This document shows positions 14,824 to 17,071 of a stretch of DNA of 17,071 bases, piece after piece. Location of the stretch: NCBI GenBank assembly GCA_009703165.1, contig WLGP01000002.1:1-17071 (forward strand), written 5' to 3'. The notes under the pieces were generated by a model. The model was not told the DNA's origin. It did no database searches and saw only the letters and a program-made list of their open reading frames with translations. The stretch is from Actinomycetota bacterium (GTDB taxonomy: Bacteria > Actinomycetota > Actinomycetes > Nanopelagicales > Nanopelagicaceae). The translations under genes were made by a program, and so were the position numbers. Numbering within the stretch: position 1 is the first letter of the stretch; each line of letters starts with the position of its first letter.

Positions 14824-15359
14824 TAACGGCGATATCCATTTGCGCGTGGACAGAGATGCCCCTTGGGATCAATTGGTGCGGTACAGAAAGGACAGAGCGG
14901 TCGCCCAGCAGATACAAGCGCTTGTGTTCTTGCGACAAAGGCCAAAGCTAGCGAGAGATCAAGGTGGACTTCAACGATTGGAGAATTGAGATCATCAAAA
15001 TCCTCATCGTCACCTTCAGAGAGACTCTCTCCCCTCAAGGTAATTTCGATCTCTAGTTCGGCTGGATCAAAGGCGATTCCGATCGCACCGATCGTAAATT
15101 CAGAATCAAGCGGCAACTCAAGCGGTGCGCTATCGGCAGGAGAGGCAGATATCGAAGTTAGCGGTGCATTCTTCTTGATCTCTCTTATGATCGTAGAGAT
15201 ACGATCGGCAAGGGCTGCCGCCTGTGACTTCTCAGTTGCTAAAGAGATGAGCTGACTTCCTTGTCTCACCTGAAAATAGAACTCTCGCTCACCTGGAGCA
15301 CCTATTGTGCCAACAACAAAGCGGTCGGGTTGATCAAAGCTCCATCGGCCGGCGTTCAT
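14823..15359 (-). CDS. DUF3090 family protein with C-terminal zinc-ribbon-like cysteines
   Basis: Actinobacterial family of unknown function, like mycobacterial Rv2134c. The 178-residue product starts with FDQPDRFVVGTIGAPGEREF, the family hallmark. A beta-rich middle follows with an acidic stretch (about 115-124). It ends with C-x2-C-x8-H-x-C-P (Cys 156, Cys 159, His 168, Cys 170), likely to bind zinc. ATG 15359 overlaps the phosphatase stop as TGATG; a GTG at 15362 overlaps as GTGA and is almost as good, since GGGAAA lies at better spacing to it. The gene sits between the phosphatase and the SCO1664-type gene in an order kept across Actinobacteria, which suggests that the three proteins act together. 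Confidence 0.88.
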   Translation of the reverse strand: MNAGRWSFDQPDRFVVGTIGAPGEREFYFQVRQGSQLISLATEKSQAAALADRISTIIREIKKNAPLTSISASPADSAPLELPLDSEFTIGAIGIAFDPAELEIEITLRGESLSEGDDEDFDDLNSPIVEVHLDLSLALAFVARTQALVSAGRPLCPFCTAPIDPKGHLCPRANGYRR

Positions 15360-16030
15360 CACGCTTTATTTCCCGTTGATCCACCGATAGCTGTCGCGGC
15401 AGTTGGAGCCGCAGACTCACGGGAAACTCTGCCTGCCGTATCGTTAAAGGTAATCAAGCGGCTGACCCCGTTATCTGTATCGATAACAGTCAACGATGCT
15501 GGCTCGATCACTAACTTTTGGAATTGATCGAGATGCATTCCAAGGCAATGAGCGACGATCGATTTGATGACATCTCCATGGCTAACTAAGAGTCTGGCCT
15601 TCTTCCCCTTGACTGCATTTAATCGATAGAAAGATGAGAGCGCTCGATTCTGCATCTGCAGCAGAGACTCGCCATCTGGAAAAATCATCTGACTTGGCTG
15701 CTCGGCAACGGTCTTCCAGAGGGTTTTTCGTCGCAACGAGGCGAGAGACTTCCCCGTCCAGCTTCCATAATCAACTTCAGAGATATCGTGATCGATAGAA
15801 AGTGGAATGGAGCGCCCATTCTTTTCTAACCATGGCGCAATGGTCTGATGACATCTCTCCATCGGGCTGATAAATATCTGATCGAAAGCTACATTGCCTA
15901 AACGATCTACAAGGCCCTCAGCCTGCTTGCTTCCTGTCTTACTGAGTGCAATACCGGGAGAACGACCGGCAAGGATGTTCTTTTCGTTGGCAACAGAGTG
16001 CGCGTGACGAAGTAAAACGATGCGAGCCAT
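15359..16030 (-). CDS. Histidine phosphatase (MSMEG_4193 / Rv2135c-type phosphomutase family)
   Basis: Histidine phosphatase of the phosphoglycerate-mutase superfamily, 223 residues, similar to the actinobacterial family that includes Rv2135c. The catalytic LLRHAHS has the phospho-accepting His 9 with Arg 8. The usual RHG is RHA, normal for this subfamily. Arg 59 in MERCHQT, Glu 85 in SEVDYG and His 151 in VSHGDV complete the site. The C-terminal tail is rich in Ala, Gly and Thr and looks disordered. The substrate is unknown. ATG 16030 is six bases after a TAATCT box, so it probably heads a leaderless operon with DUF3090, the SCO1664-type gene and mshC. Confidence 0.9.
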   Translation of the reverse strand: MARIVLLRHAHSVANEKNILAGRSPGIALSKTGSKQAEGLVDRLGNVAFDQIFISPMERCHQTIAPWLEKNGRSIPLSIDHDISEVDYGSWTGKSLASLRRKTLWKTVAEQPSQMIFPDGESLLQMQNRALSSFYRLNAVKGKKARLLVSHGDVIKSIVAHCLGMHLDQFQKLVIEPASLTVIDTDNGVSRLITFNDTAGRVSRESAAPTAATAIGGSTGNKA

Positions 16031-16042
16031 GCGCCAAGATTA
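16031..16042 (-). promoter_or_regulatory. Predicted leaderless promoter of the phosphatase-DUF3090-SCO1664-mshC operon
   Basis: TAATCT (minus strand 16042-16037) fits TANNNT and is followed by six bases and ATG 16030. There is no ribosome site between. No good -35 element is visible. Confidence 0.55.
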
Positions 16043-16064
16043 ACCGTCTTTAAGAATGTTGGCT

Positions 16065-16080
16065 TGCTAGGGTGGTCGCC
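16065..16080 (+). promoter_or_regulatory. Predicted leaderless, extended -10 promoter of the aldo/keto reductase gene
   Basis: TGC-TAGGGT (16065-16073) is an extended -10 element, followed by seven bases and ATG 16081. The GTG at 16072 that opens the longest frame overlaps this box, which argues against it as a start. Confidence 0.58.
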
Positions 16081-17031
16081 ATGGAGATCAGGCGCGCTGG
16101 AAATACAGGTTTGCAGATCTCACGGCTAGGTCTAGGAACTATGACGTGGGGTCGCGATACCGACACCCATGAGGCTGCCGAGCAGATGCGTAGCTATCTA
16201 GAAGCCGGTGGCAATTTCATCGATACTGCAGCACCTTATGCCGATGGAGATGCCGAGAGAGTAATCGGCGGACTTTTGGAGACTCTCTGCAAAAGAGATG
16301 AAGTCGTTATCGCGACCAAGGCGGGTATCTCATTTCCGCAAGGTGTGAGAACTGTCGATAACTCTCGTAGCTTTCTCATCTCAGAGCTCGATAAATCTCT
16401 GGCCAGATTGGGAACTGATTACGTCGATCTCTGGCAGGTTCACACCTGGGATAACGCTGTTCCCTTAGATGACACTCTCTCGGCGCTTGACTACGCATAT
16501 ACGTCAGGAAAAGCACGTTATGTCGGCATCTCAAATTTCAATGGATGGCAGAGTGCGCGGGCAATTACTGTGCAGGGTTCAAATACCGCCAAGGCACCAA
16601 TTGCAACGATGCAGAATGAATACTCACTACTCAATCGCGAAGTTGAGCGAGAAGTAATCGACTGTGCTCGCGCACTTGATGTTGGAATCCTTGCCTGGTC
16701 GCCTCTAGGAAGAGGAGTTCTCACTGGAAAGTATCGCTCTTCAATCCCTGCAGACTCTCGCGGAGCAACGCCTCACTTTGCAAATTTTATTGCCCCATAC
16801 CTCAATCCAGAGAGCGCGCGGATCGTCGAGGCTGTGGTTGCGGCAGCAGGTGGCTTGGGTTACTCACCACTAGAAGTTGCCTTAGCGTGGGTACGAGATG
16901 CACCCGGTGTAACGAGTGCAATCGTAGGTGCGCGAACAGGTGCACAACTTCGCGGAATACTTACAGTCGAAGAGATCGTTCTGCCAGAAGTTGTCAGAAC
17001 CGCTCTCGATGATATCTCGCGAGTTTTCTAG
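16081..17031 (+). CDS. Aldo/keto reductase family oxidoreductase
   Basis: NADPH-dependent reductase of carbonyl compounds with a TIM-barrel fold. The 316-residue product shows GLGTMTWGRDTD, the Asp and Tyr of the catalytic tetrad in NFIDTAAPYADGDAE, the Lys in VVIATKAG, and the His in DLWQVHTWD. It also has YVGISNFNGWQ, QNEYSLLNR, the AWSPLGRGVLTGKY segment and the C-terminal cofactor-binding SAIVGARTGAQL. It resembles the voltage-gated-potassium-channel-beta / YajO-like class, but the substrate is not readable. ATG 16081 is chosen over GTG 16072 (three residues longer) because the latter lies in the -10 box. It is divergent from the phosphatase operon. Six bases after its stop, another minus-strand frame ends. 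Confidence 0.94.
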   Translation: MEIRRAGNTGLQISRLGLGTMTWGRDTDTHEAAEQMRSYLEAGGNFIDTAAPYADGDAERVIGGLLETLCKRDEVVIATKAGISFPQGVRTVDNSRSFLISELDKSLARLGTDYVDLWQVHTWDNAVPLDDTLSALDYAYTSGKARYVGISNFNGWQSARAITVQGSNTAKAPIATMQNEYSLLNREVEREVIDCARALDVGILAWSPLGRGVLTGKYRSSIPADSRGATPHFANFIAPYLNPESARIVEAVVAAAGGLGYSPLEVALAWVRDAPGVTSAIVGARTGAQLRGILTVEEIVLPEVVRTALDDISRVF

Positions 17032-17037
17032 TAACTC

Positions 17038-17071
17038 TCAGCAGGTCTCTAAGAAATCCTTGAGAACGTTG
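17038..17071 (-). CDS. Possible 3' end of a convergent gene (partial)
   Basis: Read from the right edge on the minus strand, one frame gives NVLKDFLETC and then a TGA at 17040-17038, six bases from the aldo/keto reductase stop. The peptide looks like a natural helical C terminus, and tight convergent ends occur twice elsewhere in this window. Ten residues cannot identify the gene, and other frames are also short or open. Confidence 0.35.
   Translation of the reverse strand, partial: NVLKDFLETC

Overview
The window reads as one dense stretch of an actinobacterial chromosome. It carries MshC (mycothiol synthesis), the PafB-PafC pair, HelY, a TatA-TatC unit, the actinobacterial TrmI type, and the MshC / SCO1664-type / DUF3090 / phosphomutase group, which together are found in Actinobacteria. 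By eye the GC content is near one half, low for the phylum. Genes overlap or nearly touch, and no gap between genes exceeds about 60 bases. This fits a streamlined, small-genome actinobacterium such as the freshwater acI group (Nanopelagicales). That placement is inference. I see no mobile elements, CRISPR arrays, rRNA or tRNA genes, or long repeats.

Layout. (1) From 1 to about 6978, everything is on the minus strand, transcribed right to left: trmI, pafB, pafC, a weak terminator-like hairpin, tatA, tatC, a lipid kinase, helY, and the first codons of another gene at the left edge. (2) From about 7031 to 12853: a RecB/Cas4-like nuclease (+) runs tail to tail into a HAD phosphatase and metH (both -). 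metH is divergent from a PAC2-family gene (+). (3) From 12850 to 16030, a minus-strand operon: histidine phosphatase, DUF3090, SCO1664-type kinase-like protein, mshC. (4) From 16081: an aldo/keto reductase (+), then what may be the 3' tip of another minus-strand gene at the right edge.

Two architectural themes stand out. At each of the three divergent junctions, all six genes have a TANNNT box ending 6-7 bases before the chosen start codon, the arrangement expected for leaderless transcripts. At three of these genes the longest open frame would begin inside that box, so the shorter start is preferred. Both convergent pairs share their stop-codon bases and leave no room for a terminator.

The gene order matches the classical actinobacterial segment helY-tat-pafCB-...-trmI-recB-metH-PAC2-mshC, but trmI and pafB abut with a 17-base overlap. 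In Mycobacterium and Streptomyces the mpa/arc, dop, pup, prcBA and pafA genes lie between them. The Pup-proteasome block is therefore missing from this locus, while PafBC, known as a DNA-damage transcription activator, is kept. No clearly new defence or mobile system is visible. The most interesting items are this loss, the leaderless divergent promoters, and the uncharacterised kinase-like / DUF3090 / phosphatase module fused into the mshC operon.
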